Below are positions 20,513 to 32,700 of a stretch of 64,000 bases of DNA, one piece after another (position 1 is the stretch's first letter; each line of letters starts with the position of its first letter). The notes beneath the pieces are model-generated. The model saw only the letters and a list, made by a program, of their open reading frames with translations. It had not been told where the DNA came from and made no database searches. The stretch is from Cryptomeria japonica (Eukaryota; Streptophyta; Pinopsida; Cupressales; Cupressaceae). A program made the position numbers and the translations under genes. The DNA lies in contig NC_081413.1 of the NCBI RefSeq assembly GCF_030272615.1, positions 605,924,709-605,988,708 on the forward strand, given 5' to 3'.

Positions 20513-21720
20513 CTAGGTACAAGTGTTCCCAATGAAAATGACCCTTTTCTGACCATCCTGGCCAATATTGTATGGTTCATATTTCCTAGCTTCTGAGTTA
20601 GTAGTCAATTTTTCTTTTACTTTGGGGTCAGAACCAAAGAGGCATTCAAGGGTAGCCATTCCTTTTGGGATGACATTTGTGGAGAGGTTCATAATTCCTT
20701 TGGTGTCTTCTTCATCAGCAGAGTCTTTTCTACCATCTTCATCAATTATTTGATCTTCAAATCCATCAGAACTAGAGAGGAAATCCAAGATATGTCTATC
20801 ATCTTCAAAGACTTGAAAATGAGAAATGTTGTTAGGTAAAACTGGTGTCGAGACTAACTCCATGAAAATTATCTTCAATGAGGATTTGATTATAGGTTCC
20901 AACGTACTTGTAGCCACAACCAATGCATCTGGTATGAAGCCAAGAAAGCTTTCCCTTTGGGATTGGTCAACTCAACTCTAGCTCCACTCCCTTGTTTAGA
21001 CATAGATCTGTCAAATTTTAAAAGCCATATCTCATCCTTAATTTTCTTTGTTTTCTTCTTTCTGGATATGGTAGTCATAGAGCCTTTAGTTTGACACATT
21101 CTTGCTTCTTGTACTTCTATAGGAACTTCATATGCATGGGGGATGGCCAATTCAGGTGACGATTCTCCTGGAGATGCAGTGTGATCGCATGTTTGTACAT
21201 CCTCCACTTGTTGAGGGATCTCTCCTTTTGACTCTTGTTCTTCGCACTCTTCCGGAGCAGTATCATAATCTATATCTTCTTCAGGATGAGGTCCCTTCCA
21301 CTTAATGAATTCATTCCTATAGGTGATGCATGTTATTTCTGAAAGTTCTTGATGATGACTTTGGCACCACTGCAGTAACAATAAATCTTTGAGTTAGAGG
21401 TCATCTCCTAACAATGACATTCCTTGATGCATCTTTGCAACAAACATCTTAATTCTTTCTGCTTGATCAACATCATTAGTGTGAAGTGGCTTAGATGTGG
21501 ATGGTGTTGTGAAGGTCAGAATCTCATTCACCTTGTAAACTCCAAGGCTTACCTCAATATAGGTTGCCTCATTAGTAGCCCCATAATCAGTAATCAACTT
21601 CTTTAATCTTAGTTCGTTGTCAATCTATTTTTTATTATGTACTCCTTTCCAAGGAAGACACAGAAAGGTAAAGAAAGTAGAAAAGTAGCCTCCCAAGGTC
21701 TTAGACTAGTCTCGACTAAG
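20513..21720 (-). pseudogene. gypsy protease-to-RT linker with RNase H-like fragment
   Basis: Three open pieces (21597-21394, 21381-20890, 20923-20513) bridge protease and RT. One holds WLLKFDRSMSKQGSGARVELTNPKGKAF, matching the first strand and catalytic-Asp region of an RNase H domain (plant relatives read FDGS...GAGA...PKG); it breaks off after about 30 residues and shifts frame. An acidic piece follows (ECEEQESKGE above it, DEEDTKGI below it), then KYEPYNIGQDGQKRVIFIGN, the familiar lead-in to RT in this gypsy group. An RNase H-like start ahead of RT is unusual; see findings. Confidence 0.55.
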
Positions 21721-21753
21721 CAACATCCCATATACTTCAGGAATGTCCACAAC

Positions 21754-22428
21754 CTAAATGTCTATATAGTGAGATACGCAAGGATTGACACCTAATTGGA
21801 TGTAGATGTCTTTCAATTCCCCAACAACATTCATCTTAGTTTTATCCATTTGCACCACTTTTTTGTTTGTACAGATAGGGTTAAGGCCTAGTTTCTGGAA
21901 TATGGCGTAAGGCATGACATTTCTTGAGGCCCCAAAGTCCACCAAAAAATTATGCAATTTTTTTCCTAAGATTTTAATACTCAATGAAAATGGTTGGTTC
22001 TTGGTTTTATCTGGATAAGAGATAGTGTTAGCTTCTTCTGTTGTAGCCATTTTCACTTCATTACTTTGTGAGTCCAACTGATCAACTTTCTTGAGGAGCA
22101 CTTCCTTTTTCTTGGAAAAATATTGCAAAACTTCCATAAGGGACATAGTCGTAGTGGTATTTTCCATTTCCCTCGTGACATCATATGACCTCTTAGCAAA
22201 ATGTTCTCGGCCTTGGTTAGCCTTAGAACATGTTCCTTGATAGCCAATAGGTAGGAGGGGGTTATTACTTGCATTGGGATCTAGCGGGACTTGATTCTCC
22301 TTGGGTGGTGTAGGAGTAGTAAATGGCCCTTTGGCTTGGCTTCTCAAATTATAGGTGTTTCTACTATTTTGAAAGGCTTGCACTTCATGAATTTGTGGTT
22401 CAGTGGTGCAGGGGCACCTCATCAACAC
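21754..22428 (-). pseudogene. gypsy gag-protease remnant, copy 1
   Basis: Contains QIHEVQAFQNSRNTYNLRSQ, a coiled stretch (LMEVLQYFSKKKEVLLKKVD), then KKLHNFLVDFGASRNVMPYAI. The last is the aspartic protease active site; relatives read VDSGAS, and here Phe replaces Ser, so activity is doubtful. It continues with FQKLGLNPICTNKKVVQMDK and LKDIYIQLGVNP, normal for plant gypsy proteases. The first half duplicates 23,945-24,452. Confidence 0.8.
21899..22403 (-). repeat. about 505-bp direct repeat, copy 1
   Basis: Matches 23,947-24,452 over its whole length with scattered differences (roughly nine in ten bases identical by eye). Both edges are sharp: the copies part company at VMPYAI on one side and at QIHEV on the other. 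Confidence 0.85.
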
Positions 22429-23946
22429 TCAAATCATGACCCTAAGGATGAAAACTATGATCATTAGAGTGTCTTAGTGTTTCTTGTGTCTCATGTAAGC
22501 AATAAACCCCACCGTGTAAACCCATGTAACCAATTACGCAATTTCATAAGCCAATTGGGACAATGTGGTTAATAGGGGTAGTAGATGGTTTATTTTTGTG
22601 TTTGATAGGTTTTTAGACATTTTTTAGGAGTTTTTGGTTGATCCATGTGTGTGGATTTCAACCTTAGCAAGTATGACAACATTTTATGCAAAATTGCAAA
22701 ATTGCAACTTTTGTAAAATGCAACTTTTGAGTGCAAAAGTGCAACTTTTGTAAAATGCAACTTTTGAGTGCAAAAGTGCAACTTTTTGAAATACGGTTGG
22801 GAGAAGCCTTTCAACGGCTCCAACCTAATCCAACTTCAGTGGGAAACCATTGGAGAGTTGTATAAGAATTTTTGACATGATTACCAATTTTTTTGCTATT
22901 GTGATTGGAGTTTATGAAGCAATAAAACACAAAAATACTGCAGTTTTTCCAAAAATTCAAAATTTGCAGGAGTTGCAAGTGCCTGTATGGATTGATTTGA
23001 ATCACACCATCCATGAAGTAGATATATGGATGAAATATATTTGTTTTGGTGGTGTTCTGAGGTCCTAATTATTGCAAAGTAGTGAGAACCCTCCATTCTT
23101 TTGACTACAACCCGAAAATTCAGGGTTTGGAGAGGGTTTTGGACAAACATGGCCTTATCTTGCATTCTAATCCATTATAAGACTCTTTCTATGGAGGGAT
23201 GCAGGATAAGACATTTTTATTTATATTTTTCATGGTTTGTTGCAAGGGAAACTTGGTTGTGTGGAGAGGAGCAAAATTAGGTAGGCATCTCTATGTGACT
23301 ACCTAGGACAAGATTTAGGATAGTCATCATTAAATGTCGTAGCGGTGGATTCTAGCTATGCAACCCTATAATTAAAGGTTAATAACCATCCCCCACATTC
23401 CCATAGATTTGGTTTTCCATTTTGAGTTCATTGTTTGGTATTTGCTTTGGAAAATAGGCCTAATTACCCCTATTAGATCTCTTGGCCTGTAAAGGGATCA
23501 GACCCTATAATTCTAGACCCGATCAAACCATTTTGGGAATCATTACAACTTCCAAAAGGGTGTTTGAAATGGTAATTTTTTTGTATGTGTGTGTGGAACA
23601 ATTTGGAGTGAAGATCCATTTTATCGCCAAATAGGGCTACAAGCCTAGGGGGTAGATTTCTAAAGGAGGTATAAGGAATTGGAGCCTAATACCAAAATCA
23701 ATGCTTGGAATAGTTTCTAATGGCCATAAATGAACCAAATCCTAATCCCTTAGGAGCAGGGTGTCAAGGGATGGTGTAGGGTAGGTATGAGGCATTTACT
23801 CATCTTAAGTAGGTTAAACCTAGTGAACTTGTGAGTAGATTTATCCAAGGTGTGGAGTCCTTCCTTGTAGGACCCTTGTGATAATTTGGGAGTCATAATT
23901 CTAACCTTTTTTGGGATTTTCCTTAGGTGTGTGGGTAGGGCTCTTC
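22404..23946. other. 1.54 kb block between direct repeats, no gene seen
   Basis: Non-coding sequence unrelated to the flanking gag-protease gene. It includes a 37-bp tandem pair and a G-rich, intron-like tail. Possible readings are a solo LTR or a piece of unrelated repeat caught up in a duplication. No TG...CA ends with matching duplications were found. Confidence 0.5.
22703..22776. repeat. 37-bp tandem repeat (two copies)
   Basis: Two exact adjacent copies of a 37-bp unit that starts TGCAACTTTTGTAAAATGC, followed by a partial third. Each unit itself contains two TGCAACTTTTG words. Confidence 0.9.
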
Positions 23947-25724
23947 ATATGGCATAAGGCATGACATTTCTTGAGGCCCCAAAGTCCACCAAACAATTAT
24001 GCAGTTTTTTTCCTAAAATTTTAATACTTAATGAAAATGGTGGGTTCTTGGTTTCATCTGGATAAGAGATAGTGTTAGCTTCTTCTATTGTAGCCATTTT
24101 CCCTTCATTACTTTGTGAGTCCAACTGATCAACTTTCTTGAGGAGCGCTTCCTTTTTCCTGGGGAAATATTGCAAAACTTCCATAAGGGACATAATCGTA
24201 GTGTGTTTTCCATTTCCCTTGTGATATCATATGACCTCTTAGAATACTGTTCTCAGCCTTGGTCAGCCTTAGAACATGTTCCTTGATAGCCAAGAGGTGG
24301 GAGGGGGTTATTACTTGCATTGGGATCTAGCGGGACTTGATTGTCCTTGGGTGGTGTTGGAGTAGTAAATTGCCCTTTGGCTTGGCTTCCCAAATTATAG
24401 ATGCTTCTACTATTTTGAAAGGCTTGCACTTCATGAATTTGTGGTTTAGCATTAGTTTCTTTTGCCTCCCTAAAGAGGAAAGTATCAACTAACTTGGCGG
24501 TATTCACCTTATTAGGTTCCTTTGTAGTAGTTTGCCCTCTGGGTTGTGTATCAGCTTGAGTAATCCTTATAACCTTCTCCATTTTAGCATAATTGATTTC
24601 TGAATGGGATGTTGTATCATGTAACCTACACCAATTAGTCATTAAATTCATGTCAGCCATATTGACAATTTGGGTAAGGTTTCCATTATCTCTAGTGTCA
24701 TGATGATCGTGATTCACTCCTCCATTTTTCAAACCGGTATTCCATTATCAGTTATATGGTTTTGGGTTATATCACTAATTCTGGTTTTCATTTTGATTTT
24801 GGTAATTCTATTAGTTATTATATGATTGAGACTAGTTGTATCCACCTTTGGGATTTACTTTCAATTGACTCAAGTCTGAAGTGACTTGAGAGGGCATTTT
24901 CTTCAATGCCTCCACTTCTACAGAAAGGTGTGAGCCTTGTCCAGCAGGGGCTGAATTTTTTGTTTGGTTTGCTATTACAACATTGGAGGTGTTGTGATGT
25001 TTCATCATCCCATGTGTTTTATCATTGAAATGAACTTGAGGAGTAGAAGTGTTGTCATTGGGCCAAGAAAGAGTTTGGGCCATGGGTTGTTGGTTCACAA
25101 CTTGTTAAGATATGTATAATGGAATGGGATTCATCGTGAGAGCTCCCACTGGTACGGATGAACTAGCGCCAGGAAATTGGTTATAGTTTCCATAAGTCAT
25201 ACCTTTTGGGAGGTTATTTCCTATCCCCCCAAGTGTCTGATTTATTTCTTGATTCGTTTGGTAAGGGTCTTGCAATCATGTGTATGCCCTTTGGAACTTC
25301 CTATTGTAGGTGGTCAAGGTTTCGTTAAGTAACTTTTTCAATGAAGTAAACTGATGATAGAGGGTTGTTGGGTCAACATATACCTAAAATTGAGCAATAA
25401 AGGCCTTCTCCAGAGTATCCCAACTAGTGATAGAATTGGAAGGCAACATCAAATACCAATTTTATACTCATTGTCTCCGAGTGAGTATGGGAAGAGTTGA
25501 CACAGTACGTCCTGGTATTCAATGTGGTTACGGACCACTGCATCTTTGAATGCCATGATATGTTGTTCAATAGTTCTAGGCCCTTCAAACTCATATTTGC
25601 CACATAACTTATCTTGATTTCTAGGTAAATCATGAATCCCTCTGGGTATTGTGCCCACAAGTATTTTTGTTTGGTTGAAGAATGCCATTGGAGTCAATGT
25701 TGGATTTTTATTTACAAAGGACAT
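23945..25724 (-). pseudogene. gypsy gag and protease start, copy 2
   Basis: Gag begins MSFVNKNPTLTPMAFFNQTKI at 25,724 and has the capsid-like stretch KYEFEGPRTIEQHIMAFKDA. It is followed by Gln/Asn-rich linkers (25,098-24,832 and 24,732-24,253), then the duplicated protease lead-in ending at VMPYAI (23,945), where the unrelated 1.54 kb block begins. GPRTIEQHIMAF corresponds to the gag segment that in relatives precedes a conserved Phe/Trp-rich region; that part is out of frame here near 25,420. No zinc knuckle was found. Confidence 0.65.
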
Positions 25725-26444
25725 TGTGATGGGTTGGAGACTTGGTATGATTTGATTCTCTTGGTTGGGTTGTGATGACTGTAGTGGAGAGTTTGTTGAG
25801 GATACACCCTTGCCTTTCTTCTTCTTTCTTCTAGAAATAGGTCCTTACTCTTTTAGATCCTCAAGGTGAGATGTACTTCTAAGAATTATCTGAAATCTCC
25901 AGGGAGAGAAAGAAGATATACTCTCCATCTTGTTTCTTCCTTAGTTTTGTGGAGACTGAGAAGGTGGTTGAGGATTTCTTTGTGCACCGAGCTCTCTTTG
26001 AGCTACTACCTCAATACATCTAGCTATTTGTCATCCATTGTCTATTATGTTGTGCATGTGCAACAAGTTGACATAACTCCTCTTACTATTCTAGGCAAGG
26101 GTGTATAACTCGTTGATGCCTTCGTCTTGTTCATTGTTGAAACCTAAATAAGGTTGTATGAAAGGAATGACACCATCTCCTATAAGTACCATGTTACGAC
26201 ATGTTGGAACAATGTAGTACTTGATTCGAAATGCTTAGTTTTCCAGGCCCTCCTTCTAGCGCGAATTTCTATTGACAACTCTTTTAACACACCTAACATG
26301 CAACTTTTGTCAAACAAAACTTTCTTGAAAGAGGATAAGAAATTAAGAATTTCCTTCACCTCCCAAGGTCTTTATTGTTGGGTCTGTTGGTTGAAAAAAA
26401 ATTTACACTTGGGGAAATATACAAAATTGTGGCTTCAACCATAG
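25725..26444 (-). other. leader between LTR and gag
   Basis: No ORF on either strand looks real. On the minus strand it would be the untranslated leader ahead of gag. A Lys-rich stretch near 25,800-25,860 might be the extreme gag N-terminus in another frame. Confidence 0.35.
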
Positions 26445-27190
26445 TGTGTGAGTAAAACTCTCCTAATTAAGGGAAGGCTCCCCCTATCTACAAACTAAAT
26501 TAATCTAATATGAGTGGGACAACAATCTTTCTTCTTCTTTCAAGAAAAACTATACTCTTTTCTCTTCACAGAATAGTATTAGCAACTCGAAATAAATAAC
26601 AGCAAATACGGAAATGAGACTTCTTTGTAGGATTTTTGGAACATAACGGGAAGCAAAGTTTCCATGAAGGCACAAAGACCTCCGTCACTTCCTTGGGATG
26701 GTAAAACAGAAAAAAAGCTCACAGTCTTCAACTATCTATTCTCCTATCAACCTTTTTAGATGATTTTCTGCTAACTAAGCACAATATGTAGCAGCTCAAA
26801 GTATAACTACATGATGCCCTTCAACTCACATGCACAAGTCTTAAAAATAGAAGCAGCACAAAGTCTACAAGCTATCTTCCCACTTTAGCTTTCCACACTA
26901 GTTTTAGATATGATAAGCAGCTCAAAGTCTACAAGACCAAAACTGAAAATCAAACATATAACTCTAAATACAATTAGCAGCTCAAAGTCTGCAAGATTGA
27001 ATTTAAATTCCTCTTTCACAATAGAACAAAACTTCCAATCGACTCTACAAAATGTCGTCACATAACAACTTGCCTCTTTTATTGAAAGCAATCTGATTTA
27101 CATCTAAACTCAAAGTCTTAGAGTGCATATACAAACTAGCAGAATTTTGTTGCATTGCAAAAAAGATCCTATTTACAAATGAGGGTCCTC

Positions 27191-27200
27191 CTTATATAGG
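27191..27200 (-). promoter_or_regulatory. LTR TATA box downstream of the palindrome array
   Basis: Minus-strand CCTATATAAG, followed by GAGGACC and a short leader-like stretch. It is about 420 nt downstream (in transcription sense) of the last palindrome. Confidence 0.5.
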
Positions 27201-27620
27201 AAAATGTTGGAGAAAAATGTGGGCACGGTTGACTAATTCAACTGCACAATCCCACTTGACTACAACTTCAGTAGAAAGAAAATATGCAGCTGCGAGAAAA
27301 CTTGCAGTATCTAACAATGCAACTAAATGAAAAGAAAGTGTCAAAAAGAGGATACTTTATTCATCTTTCTCCTCCCCATTGGATTTCTGAAATTCTTCAA
27401 ATTGAGCTAAAGCAACTTGCATCTTAGCTTTGTCTAGCACCATATCAACAATCTCATCAATGCATCTTCTTTTCTTTGTTGATTTGCTGGGAGAGGGCTC
27501 GGACATTTCAACATGGATCATTAGTGTTTTGAAAATGATCACCAACAGATGACCAAATTTCATCAATCAGAACAAGATAAAGGAGTTAGAAATGGCTTAG
27601 GAGACAAAATGGGACACACT

Positions 27621-28502
27621 TGCAGGTCAGACTTTAAAGTCCGAACTGCACATTCAAACAACATCATACATAGGTTGGACTTTAAAGTCCAACCTGCAAG
27701 GGAAAAACTTGACAAGCAACTACATGTCGGACTTTAAAGTCCGATCTGCAACTTGGGAAGGAAACTCAAAATTCGCACATCGGACTTTAAAGTCCGATGT
27801 GCAAAGAAAATCAATCAAAGATTGCATATTGGACTTTAAAGTCCGATATGCAAGAAGGGCAAAACTTAACTTGCAGGTCAGCAAAAATTCCCCAGCCTGT
27901 ACATGGACCTTGGCGAATTGAAACAAAAATAATCATGTAGGAAAAGACTCCTTACAAGTCGGACTTTAAAGTCCGACATGCAACTTCCTTCTTGCTAAAC
28001 TGCACATCGGACTTTAAAGTCCAATGTGCAAGGGAAAAGTCCCTGTAGGTCGGACTTTAAAGTCTGCTCTGCAGAAAAAGAACTGCCTGTAGGTCAGACT
28101 TTAAAGTCTGATCTACAGGGAAAGAACCATAACATTGCACATCGGACTTTAAAGTCCAATGTGCAATTCTAACAAAGAAAAACCCTGCAGGTCAGACTTT
28201 AAAGTCCGCTCTGCAAGAAAAGAACTGCCTGCAGGTCAGACTTTAAAGTCCACACTGCAGGTAAAGAACTGCCTGCAGGTTGGACTTTAAAGTCCGATTT
28301 GCAAGGAAAGAACCAAAACATTGCACATCGGACTTTAAAGTCCGATGTGCAATTCTAACAAAGAAAAACCCTGCAAGTCAGACTTTAAAGTCCGATCTGT
28401 AGAGAAGATTGCCAAAACATTGCACATTGAACTTTAAAGTTCGATGTGCAATTCTATCTAAGAAACACCCTGCAGGTCAAACTTTAAAGTCCGACCTGCA
28501 GG
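27621..28502. repeat. array of 17 palindromes with core GGACTTTAAAGTCC
   Basis: Seventeen palindromes of about 28-32 bp share the core GGACTTTAAAGTCC. Centres lie at about 27635, 27683, 27735, 27788, 27837, 27967, 28015, 28058, 28102, 28150, 28200, 28244, 28288, 28336, 28386, 28435 and 28485. Steps are 43-53 bp except one gap of 130. Outer arms come in types that pair with themselves: TGCACATC with GATGTGCA, TGCAGGTC with GACCTGCA, GCATAT with ATATGC. The unit at 28,336 is a perfect 30-bp palindrome. Units 10-11 and 14-15 repeat at 186 bp, a higher-order duplication of four units. Linkers are A-rich and less conserved. Confidence 0.95.
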
Positions 28503-28642
28503 AAAAACTGCAAAATCTAAAAAACTTTTAAAAATGAGAAAAACAAAAGACGAAAAGCAAAAGAGGTTAACCGACGGAGTCAATCAACCTTTCTCGAAGT
28601 ACGTGAGGCATGAAACGGACCAGTTTCGCAGGGTTGCCTCAC

Positions 28643-29499
28643 AATTTTAGTCGTGCTAAAATCAAGGACAACAGGGTCACAAAGATGTGCAGAGAGTCAA
28701 TGTTCATGTAGTTTGTTGCAATCAAGGGGTCTACTCATTTCATAAACAAAGAACTTGAATCTTTGTTTTTTTTGTTTTCACTTAATAAATAAAGATCAAA
28801 AGATAGTCTAGGTTAACAACAACTAAAGAAATTTAACACACACAATTAAATGAGTTACGAAACTAATATATCACATAGCTAAAGTATTATTAATAACATT
28901 CAAAACCAGCAATGAAGCATCACTTCCAATAGACATGTAGAGACATCAACTTGCATGCGAATGGATTGAGATATTAAAGACCAAAATATTGCACTACCAC
29001 TTAATCCCCATACACCATTTACATGCATAATATGATTCATAAATTGATAAAGCTAAACACTAAATTGTTGATTAAAATGAGAGAAGATACCAAACCACAA
29101 GAGATATCAATCATGAAGACACATCTTGTAGACCATGCAATCCACAAGTTATTTTGTAATAATTTGGAGAAATAAATACCAACAATGGCTGGTGTTGAAA
29201 GTGTTTCAATTGTAAAAAATAGCTTAAAGTAAAATTGTACAAAAGATAAATTTCCTAGTTACTGGCCTTGAATCATCAATTCTCAGACCCTCAAAATGGC
29301 TTGATTTATTACAATTTATCACTACTCAAAATGGAGGAGGATGCAGTTGACATGCAAGTCACAACTCATGAAGCTTAGTTAACTAACACTACGTACAAGA
29401 GAACAAGAATTCATCTTCAAGTGAGGTTGCATGTAGAGCCTTCCACATATTTTGTGGTTTACTAGAGTTGGTGTTGTGCATGGCACTTGTGATTTAAGT
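28643..29499. other. AT-rich stretch, nothing recognised
   Basis: No supported ORF, RNA gene or clear repeat. It could be flanking sequence or the worn 3' end of the next element. Confidence 0.4.
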
Positions 29500-29753
29500 C
29501 ATTCTTAAAAACTGTAGCTAAAACCAAACTTAAATTCTCCTTCTTCATGATGATAGGAGTGCACTACAAGTTAACCTCTTGTTTTTTGTTTTGTCTTCTT
29601 GTCGCTACTGTAGTTTTCAATACAATGGTCTATTGTAGTGTGTGGTGGGACGGGTACATACTAAATTTGAAATTTTTTAAACTATCTCTTAAACTTCATC
29701 CACCTTATCAAAAAGGTTATCCATTATATGCGTAGCTTGGTAAAATTGGAGAA

Positions 29754-32700
29754 CTAAGTGCATGTACCTATCCATGACAGTGATTTCAAATTCAACAGGT
29801 GAGGAGAAATATTCAAAAACATACACCTCCCATTGTTCAAGCACTTTCTCCTATTTGAGTGATCTTGAGTGCATCCAGTGTTTTCTCTGTATTTTCCCAA
29901 TAGCCTTTTTACATATTGCTCGTATTCTTCAAGAAGACTTGAGAAGGAGGGGTGTCCTTGGAGAACTTTAGCTCTACATTGATCTATCATGTCTACTTTT
30001 ACCTCCAGAATGTCAAAGTAAGACTGCAAGTTATTGAGATCCTCTCCCCATAACAAATCTTCCCTTTCTATCATATTTTCTCCTAACCTTTTGATCTTTT
30101 TAAGCACCTTGACTTGTTTTGAGAATTTACCAAATTGGGCTTCCCATTGGGTGGAGCGCAAGATAAGACCCATTTCAAGGAGATGAGAATCTTCATATAT
30201 TTCCATGGTTTCTTGCAGGAACATTTTTATCTTGCTTAATTGATCACCTACCCAAGTTCTCACAATGGTTTCCACTTTTCTCATTTCATATAATGCTTTA
30301 ACCTCTTCCTGTGAAAGTGCTGAAGTAGAAGGTAGGGTGTTGCCAGACCTAGAATTTAATGGCTTTCATATTTCAATGAGTAATTGTATGTATTGTTGCA
30401 ACTGAGATTTGACCTCCCTTTTGGACTTATGCTCTTTTTTGATTCTTGTTTTTATGGAGGCAGTAACTGCACCTAGAGAAGCTATCTCCCCCCATTTGGT
30501 CTATTTATCAAGGTTAATCTGAGAGATTTGATATTTTGGGGAGGCCTGATCTCCTCCAATATCTTGCACCAAAGCAACTACACTAGCTATCACATCTCTT
30601 GAATCACTTCTTGAAAGATGGTGAATATTTTTGGCTTTCTTTGCTCTCCTTGGTGACTCGGTGTTTTCCTCTATAAGGTGATTCTTGCTAGCACAATCGT
30701 ATTCTTCTTTTGGAAGCTAAATTTGAGCCACTACAATATACTATCATCTTGTTGCTTGCCTTATGTGGTCACCAGAGCAATTAGTATATGAGCTTCTAAT
30801 TGTTGCTCTTGCTCTTTCTATTCTGGTTGTTCCTCACCTATATATTTGTGTTACTCATGTGGTTGTTATGTAGGGTGTTCATCTAGTGATGGTGGATCAA
30901 AGGATTATTGCTCAAAGGATTCTTTATCTACCTTAAATTGTTGTTGTTGTTGGGCTCCTTCTAATTTTTTTAGGAGTAACTCCTAGTCCTATAGGGTGAT
31001 CACCATTTTCTCATCTTTCTCATCCTCTTCATCTTCTTGCATAGCCTCTATTTGAGGTTCATATGTTTGTTCTTGGGGCAGTTTTTTGGTTTGGTCCTTA
31101 GGTTCTTCAACCAATGTTTGGGAAATCTATCCATCTTGAGGGGTACAAGATACTTGTCTTAACACTATTTCCCCTAGACTTTGTTTAGAAGTGGCCTACC
31201 TCTACATAAGGTTATCCCATCGTTATCCATGTTTTTACTATCCAACAAAAAGATAGGTTATCTCAATATTATAAACCATCACTTTCTCATGAGATGGAGC
31301 GGTAGTTGATGCCAAAGTTTGAGCGGAAGGAGCCCATTGTTCGATATCTTATGCTTCTGATGTGCCTTCTCCTAGAACAATAACAATTGCTAGCACAACA
31401 GGTGTTATTGAAGCTTGTGGCACAGGCGACAGTCCAGTTGTTATCCCATGTTCAATTGTTCTTTTAAGGAGTTGTGATCCTTTCATCTTTACATCTAGCT
31501 ACTTCATCAACTCTTCCTTCTCCATGGGATGCTTGGTAACTTCAGGGTCCACTGAAGTATTATTTCTAGATTCAGACCTCTTCCTCCTTGTGTATTCCTT
31601 GGTGGTATTTGACTAAGGATTGCCTACAGCCTTCTATTTATTCTTTTTCTTGGATGTGCTAGGATGGAGCCTATGGTCTAACCATTCCCTTGTCCTTTGA
31701 ACTACCTTTTCAGTGGCAGTGTCGATATCTACCTTCTCCTATTTTGACCATTTAATTGGGGAGAGAGGTCTTTGGTTGACCATTGTTTCATCATAGATCG
31801 GGTCGAGGATCACTCTGTCATCTATGAGTTCACTAAGAATATTAGTCTCTATCTTAAAGTCCTTGACCTAAGGGACCATTTGCTTGTAGAACACCCTTTT
31901 TATGGCTTCAAATCTCTCCTGCATACCTTCCTAGAAATCTTCCAATGCTGGTACATGGCCCTCATAGGATATAGACATCATTGCTTTAAGTTTACCAAAT
32001 GGGCCGTACCTTTGTCGGACATAGTCAAACTCTTTAAGGCTAAGATCCTACAACTCATGAATGGCTGTTTTGGTTCTTTGCAAGTTGTGACATTTGTATT
32101 GGTCAAGAGCAATTGGGAATGTGACCTCGGCTTTATGTTTCAAGGTCATGAGATCTTGAAGTCCCACAACCCACCTCGCATACTCAAGAATAATAATTCT
32201 ATTGGTGCAATAGCGAGGGAGAAGTAGGGGTTTACTCGTGAATCCGCTCAACCGGATATAAATGGAGTGTTGGTTTTGAATGGATAGTGTTCCCCATTCT
32301 TGTACCATTTCCATGGCCTCCAGAGCTAGACTATAACCAACATCACCTGTCAATCTACATATGGCTACATAGATGAAAGCATTAATTAATTTTTTTGAAG
32401 TGGAACTTGGCTTGTTGTATGGATAACTTAGTATAATATTTCCATGCTCTTCGATCCCTAGGTGCTTCTCCAAGTTTAACACTAGTGTTTAACCCAAGGT
32501 AGATACCACTTCTAGCCACCATCCAAACTACATAAGAAGTCATGAAGAACTTCTTTGTCTCCAATACAATGCATATTTACTCATGAATATTATTAAACAT
32601 GATCTGTGCCTAGTCAAAGTACTCCTTCCCTATAAGGAGTGTGTGAATATAATGGAACATCCACAAATGATAATGTCTACAATATTTCTTACCAAAGGCT

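Larger units (their letters stand above)
19998..28642 (-). mobile_element. second gypsy family, minus strand, gag-protease-RT with LTR
   Basis: Reading right to left: a presumed 5' LTR (about 28,642-26,445), leader, gag (25,724), protease (two copies), a linker with an RNase H-like fragment, then the start of RT ending at 19,998 where the 4.9 kb insertion sits. The order and the RT motifs are Ty3/gypsy. All frames are broken. The continuation of RT, RNase H and integrase is absent from the window except for the sliver at 15,033-15,054. The LTR call rests on a TATA box and position, with no second LTR to compare. Confidence 0.6.
26445..28642 (-). repeat. presumed LTR of the second gypsy family, with palindrome array in U3
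   Basis: A TATA box at 27,191-27,200 on the minus strand and its position upstream of gag support an LTR. The minus-strand start is guessed at TGAGGCAACCCTGCG (28,642). Around 26,790-27,000 an AGCAGCTCAAAGTCTACAAG word recurs four times at about 66-130 bp steps. The array at 27,621-28,502 lies upstream of the TATA box. A 70-codon open stretch at 27,357-27,566 sits between array and TATA box and is probably chance. Both ends need comparison with other copies. Confidence 0.4.

Noticed and set aside
27357-27566. 70-codon minus-strand ORF with KSTKKRRCIDEIVDMVL
   Set aside because: It looks protein-like, but it lies between the palindrome array and a TATA box in a presumed LTR, has no recognisable domain and no second copy to compare. 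Not enough to call a gene.
27549-27926. ORFs on both strands across the first palindrome array with repeated DFKVR/TLKSD words
   Set aside because: They arise from the palindrome core read in frame; a palindrome gives similar peptides on both strands.
27621-28502. CRISPR-like array (regular short repeats with spacers)
   Set aside because: The repeats are palindromic and vary in their arms, the spacers are similar to one another and A-rich, and the surroundings are plant retrotransposons with no cas genes.
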